Shown piece by piece: positions 16,270-23,923 of a stretch of DNA of 30,174 nt (within the stretch, counting starts at the first letter, position 1; the number at the start of each line of letters is the position of its first letter). This DNA is from Pseudomonadota bacterium. GTDB lineage: Bacteria; Pseudomonadota; Alphaproteobacteria; Sphingomonadales; Sphingomonadaceae. A program made the translations under genes and the position numbers. The stretch spans positions 1-30,174 of the forward strand of contig JAEZIO010000048.1 of NCBI GenBank assembly GCA_023436615.1, read 5' to 3'. Below the pieces are notes generated by a model. It searched no databases. It saw only the letters and a list, made by a program, of their open reading frames with translations, and was not told where the DNA came from.

Positions 16270-17313
16270 ATGCATTTCCTCGACCAGGCGAAGATCTACG
16301 TGAAGTCCGGCGCCGGCGGGCCCGGAGCGGTCAGCTTTCGCCGCGAGAAGTTCATCGAGTTCGGGGGGCCCGACGGAGGCGACGGCGGCAAGGGCGGCGA
16401 CATCGTTTTCGAGGCGGTGCCGGGCCTCAATACGCTCATCGACTTCCGTTACACGCAGCACTTCCGCGCGCCCCGCGGCAAGGGCGGTGCCGGCTCGAAC
16501 AGGACCGGCGCCGGCGGCAAGGACCTCGTCATCAAGGTTCCGGTCGGGACGCAGGTGCTTGCCGACGACGAGGATCGGACCGTGATCGCCGACCTCACCG
16601 AGGCCGGCCAGCGCATAGTGCTGCTCGAAGGCGGCATGGGCGGGCGCGGCAACGCAAGCTACAAGACATCGACCAATCGCGCCCCGCGCCAGCACCAGAC
16701 CGGCGAGGCGGGGGAGGAGTTGTGGGTGTGGCTTCGGCTGAAGCTGCTCGCCGACGTCGGGCTCGTGGGCCTCCCCAATTCGGGCAAGTCGACCTTGCTC
16801 AACTCGGTGACGAATGCGACCGCGAAGGTCGGCGACTATCCCTTCACCACCCTTCGTCCGCAACTCGGCGTGGTCCGCCACAAGGGCCGCGAGTTCGTGC
16901 TCGCCGACATCCCCGGCCTGATCGAGGGCGCCGCGGAAGGCGCCGGGATCGGCGATCGCTTCCTGGGCCATGTCGAGCGCACCCGAATCCTTCTCCACCT
17001 CGTCGATGCCGCAAGCGAAGATCCTGCGGCGGCGTGGCGAACGGTGCGCAATGAAATCGCCCGCTACGGCGCAGGCCTTGGCGAGAAGGCGGAAATCCTC
17101 GCACTCAGCCGCTCGGACCTCGTGGACGCCAAGGCAATTAGGGACGCGGCGAAAGCGTTGAAGGCGGCGGGCGCGCCGCCGCCGCAAATAATCTCCGCTG
17201 CCGGCGGCGATGGGCTCGACGCGCTTCTCGACACGATCATCGAGCGGCTTGGGCCGGAGCCGGAGACCGCGGAGCAGGACGAGGGCAGCGAAACCGCCTG
17301 GTCGCCGCTATGA
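16270..17313 (+). CDS. obgE: GTPase ObgE/CgtA
   Basis: In this 347-residue Obg GTPase, residues 1-158 form the glycine-rich Obg fold (MHFLDQAKIYVKSGAGGPGA, FGGPDGGDGGKGGD, GMGGRGN). The G domain follows with G1 GLPNSGKST (167-175), switch I PFTTLRPQLG, G3 DIPGLIEGA (from 213) and G5 ISAAGG. G4 reads SRSD (280-283) instead of the usual NKxD. Obg is an essential ribosome-assembly and stress GTPase. The C-terminal OCT domain is absent, as in other alphaproteobacteria. An in-frame GTG at 16183 would add 29 residues unlike Obg, so ATG 16270 is preferred. It overlaps the next gene by ATGA, coupling it to the sphingolipid genes, and is separated from rplU-rpmA-GNAT by 7.8 kb. Confidence 0.95.
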   Translation: MHFLDQAKIYVKSGAGGPGAVSFRREKFIEFGGPDGGDGGKGGDIVFEAVPGLNTLIDFRYTQHFRAPRGKGGAGSNRTGAGGKDLVIKVPVGTQVLADDEDRTVIADLTEAGQRIVLLEGGMGGRGNASYKTSTNRAPRQHQTGEAGEELWVWLRLKLLADVGLVGLPNSGKSTLLNSVTNATAKVGDYPFTTLRPQLGVVRHKGREFVLADIPGLIEGAAEGAGIGDRFLGHVERTRILLHLVDAASEDPAAAWRTVRNEIARYGAGLGEKAEILALSRSDLVDAKAIRDAAKALKAAGAPPPQIISAAGGDGLDALLDTIIERLGPEPETAEQDEGSETAWSPL

Positions 17314-18215
17314 TCATCGGCGTCACCGGCGGGACCGGCTTCGTCGGGTCGCGCTTCGTCGAGCTGGCCGCCGCCGAAGGGCACCGATTGCAGGCGCTGA
17401 CCCGACGGCCGCAGGAAGCGCACGCAGGCGTGAGGTGGATCGAGGGTGCGCTCGAGGACACCGACTCGCTTCGCCGGCTAGTCACGGGCTGCGATTGCCT
17501 CGTCCACATCGCCGGCGTCATCAATTCGCCGGACGCCGATGCGTTCGAGCGCGGCAACGTGCAGGGGACGCTTGCCGTCCTCGCCGCGGCCACGGCCGCA
17601 GGCGTCACCCGCTTCGTCCATGTTTCGTCGCTTGCCGCCCGCGAGCCCGCGCTTTCCCGGTATGGAGCGTCCAAGTCCGCTTCCGAGGAGCTCGTAGAGG
17701 GGTCCGGACTCGACTGGGTGATCGTGCGCCCCCCGGCCGTCTACGGGCCCGGCGACCGCGAAACGCTCGAGCTGTTCCGGATGGCGAAACTGCGGCTCAT
17801 GCTGCTCCCGCCGCGCGGACGCGTGTCGATGATCCATGTCGATGATCTTGCGCGCCTGCTGCTGGCGCTTGCGACGAGCGCCGTTCCCGCGCGAGTCACG
17901 CTGGAGCCGGACGATGGCCGTGACGGAGGCTGGTCCCACGCCGAGCTGGCGCAGGAGATCGGCCGCGCCGTTGGCCGCCGGAACCTGTCGCTGTCGATGC
18001 CCAAGGCCATGCTTCGGCTTGGCGCCGTGCTCGACCAGCTCGTCCGGCGCGAGCGCGCGAAGTTGTCCGCCGACCGCGCCGCCTATTTCAGCCACCGTGA
18101 CTGGGTCGTGAAGCGGGAGCGCCGGCCGGCCGCCGAGCTTTGGCGACCCCAGGTGGACACGCCGGCAGGGCTCGCCGACACCGCCGCCTGGTACCGCGCC
18201 AACGCCTGGCTGTGA
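17310..18215 (+). CDS. cerR: NAD(P)-dependent epimerase/reductase, probable ceramide reductase CerR
   Basis: This 301-residue extended short-chain dehydrogenase has nucleotide-binding motif TGGTGFVG at 6-13, the catalytic segment VSSLAA then YGASKSASE (Tyr-x-x-x-Lys), and VRPPAVYGPGD. In Caulobacter an epimerase-like protein of this kind encoded beside spt reduces 3-keto-ceramide to ceramide (CerR). The assignment here rests on gene order with an ACP and serine palmitoyltransferase plus the matching fold. It probably acts at the inner membrane on the product of the bCerS-type acyltransferase. Its ATG overlaps the obgE stop. A generic nucleotide-sugar epimerase is the main alternative, made less likely by the context. 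Confidence 0.75.
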   Translation: MIIGVTGGTGFVGSRFVELAAAEGHRLQALTRRPQEAHAGVRWIEGALEDTDSLRRLVTGCDCLVHIAGVINSPDADAFERGNVQGTLAVLAAATAAGVTRFVHVSSLAAREPALSRYGASKSASEELVEGSGLDWVIVRPPAVYGPGDRETLELFRMAKLRLMLLPPRGRVSMIHVDDLARLLLALATSAVPARVTLEPDDGRDGGWSHAELAQEIGRAVGRRNLSLSMPKAMLRLGAVLDQLVRRERAKLSADRAAYFSHRDWVVKRERRPAAELWRPQVDTPAGLADTAAWYRANAWL

Positions 18216-18286
18216 GCGCCGCCAACGCGCCGCATTCGCGCCCCATTGCGTTGCGAAACCGCGGGACCGCCAATAGGGGCCATTCA

Positions 18287-18535
18287 ATGACCGACCGTGA
18301 CGAAATCTACTCGAAGGTCCGCGACCTGATGGAGCCGTTCAATAAGAAGGGCGTCGCCATCAGCGAGGACACGCGATTCCAGCAGGAGCTGGAGTGGGAC
18401 AGCCTCACCGCCATGGACTTCGTCGCCTCGGTCGAAGATGAATTCGATATTCTCATCAGTATGAATCGCGCAGCCGAGATCGAGACCGTCGGCCAGATGG
18501 TCGATGCGGTTCGGGAGCTGCAGGCGGCCCGGTGA
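18287..18535 (+). CDS. Acyl carrier protein dedicated to sphingolipid synthesis
   Basis: This is an 82-residue carrier protein. The phosphopantetheine attachment motif reads WDSLTAMDFV with Ser39; the helix before it is ISEDTRFQQELE and the acidic recognition helix after it is VASVEDEFDI. The Trp before DSL is characteristic of accessory carriers rather than the housekeeping AcpP (usually GADSLD). Its position between the CerR-like gene and spt, sharing GTGA with spt, implies that it supplies the acyl chain to serine palmitoyltransferase as acyl-ACP. A dedicated ACP of this kind is known in the Caulobacter cluster. ATG 18287 is chosen because the family starts there; an upstream in-frame extension from 18140 overlaps the preceding gene and looks non-coding. 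The ACP synthase and acyl-ACP ligase are not in this window. Confidence 0.88.
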   Translation: MTDRDEIYSKVRDLMEPFNKKGVAISEDTRFQQELEWDSLTAMDFVASVEDEFDILISMNRAAEIETVGQMVDAVRELQAAR

Positions 18536-19731
18536 TCGACCTTCTCTCCAAGTTCGACCCGCTGATCGAGCAGCGCGAGCAGCTCCTTTCGACGGGCCTC
18601 ACCGATCCGTTCAACCTGGTGATGGAAAAGGTCGAAAGCCCGACCGTCGCCATCTGCAACGGCCGGCGGACGATCCTGCTCGGCACCTACAATTACATGG
18701 GCATGACTTTCGACCCGGACGTCATTGCGGCCGGAAAGAAGGCGCTCGACGAGTTCGGATCGGGAACCACCGGAAGCCGCGTCCTCAACGGCACCTATGT
18801 CGGGCACCGGGCGGTCGAGGACGCGCTCCGCGACTTTTACGCGATGGACCACGCTATGGTCTTCTCGACCGGTTACCAGGCGAACCTGGGCATCATCTCC
18901 ACCATTGCCGGCAAGGACGACTACATCGTCCTCGACATCGACAGCCATGCCTCGATCTACGACGGGTGCGCGCTCGGCAACGCGCAGATCGTTCCGTTCC
19001 GCCACAATGACATCGATGCCCTGGACAAGCGGCTCAAGCGGATCCCCGACGGGGCCGGCAAGCTCGTCGTGCTCGAAGGCGTCTATTCGATGCTCGGCGA
19101 CGTCGCTCCGCTCAAGGACATGGTCGCCGTGTCGAAATCGAACGGGGCGATGGTGCTCGTGGACGAGGCGCATTCCATGGGCTTCATCGGCGACAATGGA
19201 CGCGGAGTCGCGGAAGCGCAGGGCGTGCTCGGCGACGTCGACTTCGTCATCGGCACCTTCTCGAAGTCGGTCGGCACGGTCGGCGGCTTCTGCGTCTCCA
19301 ACCATCCGAAGTTCGAGATCCTTCGCCTCGTGTGCCGGCCTTACGTGTTCACGGCTTCGCTGCCGCCTTCGGTGGTCGCGACGGCCGCCACGTCGATCCG
19401 CAAGCTCATGAAGGCCGGCGACAAGCGGGCGCATCTCTGGGAGAACAGCAAGCGACTCCATGCTGGGCTGCGCCAACTCGGCTTCACGCTGGGAACGGAC
19501 GAGCCGCAATCTGCGATCATCGCCGTGATCATGCCGGACCTGGAGACGGGCGCCGCCATGTGGGAAGCGCTTCTTCACGAGGGGCTCTACGTCAATCTGG
19601 CGCGCCCGCCGGCAACGCCGGCCGGAAAGACGCTGCTGCGATGCTCGCTCTGCGCCGAGCATACGAACGAGCAGGTCGACGAGATTCTTGCGATGTTCGG
19701 AGCCGCTGGACGGGCGACCGGCTGCATCTGA
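18532..19731 (+). CDS. spt: Serine palmitoyltransferase
   Basis: This 399-residue alpha-oxoamine synthase condenses L-serine with a fatty-acyl thioester to give 3-ketosphinganine, the first step of sphingolipid synthesis. It matches the Sphingomonas paucimobilis enzyme almost throughout (LLGTYNYMGMTFDPDVIAAG, VVLEGVYSMLGD, FTASLPPSVVATA). Active-site residues are in place: the cofactor-stacking His139 in DSHASIYDG, Asp211 and His214 in VDEAHSMG, and the PLP lysine Lys245 in TFSKSVGTVGG. Each is 20 less than in the 420-residue Sphingomonas protein, so only the N-terminus is shorter. GTG 18532 overlaps the ACP stop (GTGA), giving coupled translation. The bacterial enzyme is a soluble homodimer. 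The gene marks the organism as a sphingolipid producer. Confidence 0.97.
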   Translation: MIDLLSKFDPLIEQREQLLSTGLTDPFNLVMEKVESPTVAICNGRRTILLGTYNYMGMTFDPDVIAAGKKALDEFGSGTTGSRVLNGTYVGHRAVEDALRDFYAMDHAMVFSTGYQANLGIISTIAGKDDYIVLDIDSHASIYDGCALGNAQIVPFRHNDIDALDKRLKRIPDGAGKLVVLEGVYSMLGDVAPLKDMVAVSKSNGAMVLVDEAHSMGFIGDNGRGVAEAQGVLGDVDFVIGTFSKSVGTVGGFCVSNHPKFEILRLVCRPYVFTASLPPSVVATAATSIRKLMKAGDKRAHLWENSKRLHAGLRQLGFTLGTDEPQSAIIAVIMPDLETGAAMWEALLHEGLYVNLARPPATPAGKTLLRCSLCAEHTNEQVDEILAMFGAAGRATGCI

Positions 19732-19780
19732 GCGGGCGACGCGCCTTTCGCCGGCGGGAAGACGTGTCTACATTGGCGCT

Positions 19781-21754
19781 ATGACGCCGGGCGGGGACGA
19801 AAGGCGGTTCGACTGGAGACGCGGCGGCGCCGCGGCGGGAGCGATGGTTGCCGTCCTGCTTCTGCTCGGCCTCGTCTATCTCGTCGCGGCGTCCAATCAC
19901 GAACGCGACCGCGCACTCCAAATGGAACGTCATGCCTATGACGTGACCCTGCTGACCCGCTCCATCGACGCCAGCATTTCGCGCGCCGAAGCGGGCCTTG
20001 GCCAATATGCGCTCGACGAGAACGTCCAGACCGGAAACATCTATTACAGCTACTGGCGGCAGGCCGGGCGCCAGATCGCGCAGCTCAAACAGCAAGCCAG
20101 CAGCAACCCCGAGCAGCAGAAGCGGCTGCAGGACCTGCAGGACATCTACCGAGACCTCGGCGCCAAGTTCGACAATGTGGCGAGGGTGATCGGCGCCAAG
20201 AAGGGCGATTACGGGATCAGCTACTTCTATGCCGCGATGAAGGATCCGATGGAGGGAATCCTTCACACCAAGCTTCGCGACATCGCCGACAGCGAACGCG
20301 CGCTACTCCTCGAGCGGATGAAGCAGACACGCTTCTTCTCGGCGCGAGCGGACCGGTTCACCGATTATCTGAGCTGGCTCGGCATTCTCGTCGGTATCGG
20401 AGCGATCTTCCTCGGCCTCGTTTCGGTGCAGGCGTTGCGCCAGTTCGCCTACGCGCGCCGGCAAGCGCAGGACGAGTCCGATCGCGCGGAGGCGCTTGAG
20501 GAAGCCGTCCGCGACCGCACGCAGGAGCTTTGGGAAGCAAACCAGGCCCTCAAGGCCGAGGCGGCCGAACGCGAAGCGGCCGAGGCTCAGCTCCGCCAGG
20601 TCCAGAAAATGGAGGCGGTCGGCCAGCTGACCGGCGGCATCGCCCACGATTTCAACAATATGCTTGCCGTCGTCGTCGGCGGAGTCGATCTCGCACGCCG
20701 CCGCCTCAACGGGCCGCGCCGCGAAGTGCTCGCCCATCTCAATAATGCGATGGAAGGCGCAACCCGCGCCGCGGCGCTGACACGCCGCTTGCTCTCCTTC
20801 GCGCGCTCCGAGCCGCTGCTTCCCGAGCGTGTAGAGCCGTCAGGCCTTGTAAAGGGCATGTCGGACCTCCTCGACCGCACGCTCGGCGAGCGCATCCGCG
20901 TCAAGGTCGACGCGGCGACCGACACCTGGCCCGTTTACGTCGATCCGCACCAGCTCGAGAACGCCATTGTCAACCTGGCGGTCAACGCGCGCGATGCGAT
21001 GGACGGCGTGGGGCGTCTCAAGATCAGCACGGCCAACGTTAAGGTTTCCGCAAACGAAGTCGGGGATATTCGCGCCGGCGACTATGTCCGCATCTCGGTG
21101 ACCGACTCCGGCTGCGGAATGGCGCCGGAGGTCCTGGACCGTGCGTTCGAACCATTCTTCACGACCAAGCCGGTGGGCAAGGGCACCGGCCTCGGACTCA
21201 GCCAGATATTCGGATTCGCGCACCAATCGGGCGGCGAGGTCGGAATCGACAGCGAGGTCGGCAAGGGCACGACAGTGTCGATCTATTTGCCGCGAAGCGC
21301 CGCCGAGCCGCCAGTCCGGCTCCATTCGGCAGCCACCCGCATGAACGAGGAAGCGCGAGTGGCCGGCGCCCGCATCCTGGTCGTGGAGGACGACCCGAGG
21401 GTTCGGACCTCGACCGTCGAGGCACTCCAGGACCTCGATTACGACCCGGTCGCCTGCGCCAGCGGCGAGGAAGCAATCGCCCTGTTCGACAGCCGGACGT
21501 TCGATCTCGTCATCAGCGACGTGATCATGCCCGAGATGACGGGCCCGGAGCTGATCAAGATCCTGAAGGAAAAGCGCCAGGATTTCGCGGTGCTGTTCGT
21601 AACGGGCTATGTCGGCGACAGCGAGAGCGACAATCTGGTCGGCCACGAGCTCTTGCGAAAGCCTTTTACCGTAGGGGCCTTGGCGTCGGCCGTGGCGACC
21701 GCGCTCCAGTCTAGCGAATTGCCCCGGACCTCGGCAGGCGGGGCAAGAGGCTGA
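19781..21754 (+). CDS. Hybrid sensor histidine kinase with C-terminal receiver
   Basis: This 657-residue protein has TM1 (about 17-38), a helical periplasmic sensor (40-190, CHASE3-like in character, without a firm match), TM2 (about 200-222) and a coiled coil (230-275). The kinase core follows: HisKA VGQLTGGIAHDFNNML with His289, N-box NLAVNARDAM, G1 DSGCGMAP, F/G2 FEPFFTTKPVGKGTGLGLSQ. The C-terminal receiver has VVEDD, phospho-acceptor Asp580 in VISDVIMPEMTG and Lys in LLRKPF. This is the CckA-like layout without PAS domains. The signal and the downstream phosphotransfer protein are not visible. ATG 19781 is 49 bp after spt; a longer in-frame start inside spt gives non-coding-looking residues. 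Its place amid lipid genes raises the possibility of envelope-stress sensing. Confidence 0.9.
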   Translation: MTPGGDERRFDWRRGGAAAGAMVAVLLLLGLVYLVAASNHERDRALQMERHAYDVTLLTRSIDASISRAEAGLGQYALDENVQTGNIYYSYWRQAGRQIAQLKQQASSNPEQQKRLQDLQDIYRDLGAKFDNVARVIGAKKGDYGISYFYAAMKDPMEGILHTKLRDIADSERALLLERMKQTRFFSARADRFTDYLSWLGILVGIGAIFLGLVSVQALRQFAYARRQAQDESDRAEALEEAVRDRTQELWEANQALKAEAAEREAAEAQLRQVQKMEAVGQLTGGIAHDFNNMLAVVVGGVDLARRRLNGPRREVLAHLNNAMEGATRAAALTRRLLSFARSEPLLPERVEPSGLVKGMSDLLDRTLGERIRVKVDAATDTWPVYVDPHQLENAIVNLAVNARDAMDGVGRLKISTANVKVSANEVGDIRAGDYVRISVTDSGCGMAPEVLDRAFEPFFTTKPVGKGTGLGLSQIFGFAHQSGGEVGIDSEVGKGTTVSIYLPRSAAEPPVRLHSAATRMNEEARVAGARILVVEDDPRVRTSTVEALQDLDYDPVACASGEEAIALFDSRTFDLVISDVIMPEMTGPELIKILKEKRQDFAVLFVTGYVGDSESDNLVGHELLRKPFTVGALASAVATALQSSELPRTSAGGARG

Positions 21755-21762
21755 GCGGCGCG

Positions 21763-21800
21763 GCCTAAGTAAAGCGGAGCGGCGCGAGCGCGCCTTAGGC
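21763..21800. repeat. Nested inverted repeat after the hybrid kinase
   Basis: GCCTAAG (21763-21769) pairs with CTTAGGC (21794-21800), and inside them GGCGCG (21781-21786) pairs with CGCGCC (21789-21794, sharing one base with the outer arm). It could fold into a terminator of the plus-strand kinase gene. Confidence 0.4.
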
Positions 21801-21850
21801 GAGAGATTGCGAAGCCGGACGGCCTGCGCCCGACGGGCGTCAGGACCGAC

Positions 21851-21871
21851 GGCGCGGATTTACTCCGCGCC
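21851..21871. terminator. Hairpin between convergent kinase and nucleotidyltransferase genes
   Basis: GGCGCGGA (21851-21858) and TCCGCGCC (21864-21871) form an 8-bp stem with loop TTTAC, 9 bp from the end of the minus-strand gene. It is usable in both directions. Confidence 0.55.
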
Positions 21872-21879
21872 AGCTACGA

Positions 21880-22758
21880 TCATCGAATTGCGCCGGACCT
21901 CAAAAGGCGAGGCAGCAAGCTGATCCCGGCAAGAAGCGGCCAGCGCCGCTGCCACGGTTTCAGCTCGATCCGCGTTCCGGCATGCCGATTGATCTTCCAC
22001 GCGATATAGTCGGCACCCCCGGCAAAGGTCGCGCTGGCCTTGGCAAGGCGCAGGACCGACAGCAGCTTGCCCTTGCGCTGCATGCGCTTCCACCATCGCC
22101 CGGTCGCCTGGTTGCCGCGGCGGTCCATCTTGGCGAGAGCGGCCGTTCCGAACCGTTCGTAGCGCTTCGGATCGGCATCGACGATTGCCGCCGAGCGCTC
22201 GCCCCGTTCTGCGCGAAGCTCGGCCGCAAAGGTCAGCTGGAATGCGCGCTTCCACAGCTCGAGAACCGATGCGCCCGGCGGCGCAAGCGGCTTGGCCCAC
22301 GCCAGCAGGGTCGGCGCGCAGCGGCTTACCGAATCGACCATCCCGGCGCCCGCAGCCTCGCCCGCCGTCCAGGCGAGCCGGGCCGGCTGCGCGAAGCGTG
22401 CGACGACGGACGTGCTGTGCGCCTTTGCACCGCATTCCCGATCGAAATCGGTCTCGCTCAGGACCGCGTATTTGGCGACCAGCCCGCCGTGCTCGAAGTA
22501 AAAGACGTTCGGCGGGATCAGGCGGTTGGCGACCGCGAGCCACCCGGCGCCATAGGCTTTGCGATAGTCCGACACGATCAGGTAGAAGTCGAGCATCAGC
22601 CCTTCGAGCTGCTTCTGCCGCAGGCAGGATCCGTAGAAGAGAACGGCGCGCGAGGCCCTCCCGTGCTTCGCGGCGATCGCTTCAGCCATGGCGCTCACCC
22701 GCGGATCGACGGGCGCGCTGAGTTCTTCGGCGACGAGTTCGCGAAGGCCCTCGGGCAT
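21880..22758 (-). CDS. Tam41/MMP37-like nucleotidyltransferase (possible CDP-lipid synthase)
   Basis: The 292-residue protein carries a pattern typical of Tam41, the mitochondrial phosphatidate cytidylyltransferase: FYGSCLRQ (41-48), an acidic strand LMLDFYLIVSDY (54-65, with Asp57 and Asp64 as likely metal ligands) and NRLIPPNVFYFE (78-89). The C-terminal half is basic (KPWQRRWPLL), suggesting peripheral membrane binding. If the match holds, it would join CTP to a phospholipid phosphate to give a CDP-lipid. It lies 9 bp after the lipid kinase gene on the same strand, so kinase and transferase are probably co-expressed and sequential. Whether the substrate is phosphatidate or a phosphorylated sphingolipid is unknown. 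Confidence in the coding sequence is high, in the function moderate. Confidence 0.65.
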   Translation of the reverse strand: MPEGLRELVAEELSAPVDPRVSAMAEAIAAKHGRASRAVLFYGSCLRQKQLEGLMLDFYLIVSDYRKAYGAGWLAVANRLIPPNVFYFEHGGLVAKYAVLSETDFDRECGAKAHSTSVVARFAQPARLAWTAGEAAGAGMVDSVSRCAPTLLAWAKPLAPPGASVLELWKRAFQLTFAAELRAERGERSAAIVDADPKRYERFGTAALAKMDRRGNQATGRWWKRMQRKGKLLSVLRLAKASATFAGGADYIAWKINRHAGTRIELKPWQRRWPLLAGISLLPRLLRSGAIR

Positions 22759-22767
22759 TGGGAAAGC

Positions 22768-23805
22768 TTACGCCGCCAGGCGGACGAACGACAGCGGCTC
22801 CGTCGGCCTCAGCCGGATCGGCTTGCCTGTCTCGGCGCGGAACATCTCGCCGTCGAGGATGACGTTCGAGCTTTCCCCTTCGATGCTGATCTCGTCGACC
22901 TCCTCGAAGTGCACGCCGCGCAGCTTCTTGCCCTTGTATCCACCGGTAAGGCCGGCGATGAGCCCGCGGAGCACCGACGACGGCCGCTCCTCGATCGCCA
23001 CCAGCTTCAGCGAACCGCGCCGTTCGCCCCCCATCTCCCCCGACAGCAGCAGCTTTTCCAGCGTCGTCACGATGAGGAGGGTGAAGCGGCCCGTCAGCGA
23101 CTGCGTCCGATCGGTCGAGACGTGGAGGGGCGCTGCCTTCGGCGGCAGGAAACTCGCGCCGATGCCCGACAATAGCCGGAACAGAACGGCTATGGCGGTC
23201 AGGACGTGGCTGATGCCATTCGGCAGGCCCAGCGGGTAGATCTTGTCACGGCAGTAAAGCATCGTGTCGGCAAGGCCCGCACCGCCGAGGAACATGCCGA
23301 TCACCGGCCGCTCGGACCCGTCCTTGCGCAGCGCGATGAGCTCGCGCGCGACGAGATGATCGTCGAGCGGGCCCTGGGCAAGCTCGATCAGCCGCTCGAG
23401 CGCGGCGATCGGGTCGCCGTGCACGCCGAGGTCGAGTGCGATGAGGTTCGTCTTTCCGCTCGGAAGGACCGCCATCGGCGGCGGGCGATCGCCAAAATGG
23501 CCGCCATTATGGATTTCCGTCAGCGCGGCCTGGACGGTGCCGTCCCCCCCGTTGATGACCAGCATCTTCGGCCGCACGCGAGCGATCGAGCGCAGCGCGT
23601 CGCCGATCTGATCGACATGCTCGACCTCATAGTGGAAGAGGTCCGGGTGATCTGCGCAATAGCTTCGGATCTGCGAAAGCTGAGCGAGATTGCCGGTCGA
23701 TTTCGGGTTGGACAGAAGCGCGACGCGCGGCCGGGACGAGCGCGGGCGGTTGGCGGCCGGCGCATCGGCCCGCGCGTCTTTCGCCTTCAGCTGCAATTCC
23801 GACAT
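22768..23805 (-). CDS. Diacylglycerol kinase-family lipid kinase, possible ceramide kinase
   Basis: This 345-residue lipid kinase has the DAGK catalytic domain: VALLSNPKSTGN at the start, the ATP-loop MLVINGGDGTVQAAL (NGGDGT at 85-90), and AVLPSGKTNLIALDLG in place of the usual PLGTxNxxA. The C-terminal lobe ends with VILDGEMFRAE, the usual DGE motif. It transfers phosphate from ATP to a lipid hydroxyl. In Caulobacter a kinase of this family in the sphingolipid cluster phosphorylates ceramide (CpgB), so ceramide is the likeliest substrate, by context only. I start it at ATG 23805; a longer frame to 23868 adds 21 residues without family character. It leads a two-gene unit with the Tam41-like gene and diverges from lptF. 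Confidence 0.8.
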   Translation of the reverse strand: MSELQLKAKDARADAPAANRPRSSRPRVALLSNPKSTGNLAQLSQIRSYCADHPDLFHYEVEHVDQIGDALRSIARVRPKMLVINGGDGTVQAALTEIHNGGHFGDRPPPMAVLPSGKTNLIALDLGVHGDPIAALERLIELAQGPLDDHLVARELIALRKDGSERPVIGMFLGGAGLADTMLYCRDKIYPLGLPNGISHVLTAIAVLFRLLSGIGASFLPPKAAPLHVSTDRTQSLTGRFTLLIVTTLEKLLLSGEMGGERRGSLKLVAIEERPSSVLRGLIAGLTGGYKGKKLRGVHFEEVDEISIEGESSNVILDGEMFRAETGKPIRLRPTEPLSFVRLAA

Positions 23806-23923
23806 CGTTATACCGACCGCACCGCTCGAGCTCGACAAAGCGCCAGGCCCCGTGAAAGGCATTGGCACGAGTGCCGATCTCGTCTCCGTTTGCGGCCAAA
23901 TGATGGTGTAGGGACGTCGAAAT

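Noticed and set aside
18307..19662. 451-codon minus-strand frame opposite ACP and spt
   Set aside because: Antisense of genes with conserved catalytic residues; Arg/Asp/His-rich without a recognisable fold.
23807..23812. TATAAC as -10 box of the lipid kinase gene
   Set aside because: It lies one base before the ATG, so transcription would begin inside the gene; no -35 at usable spacing.
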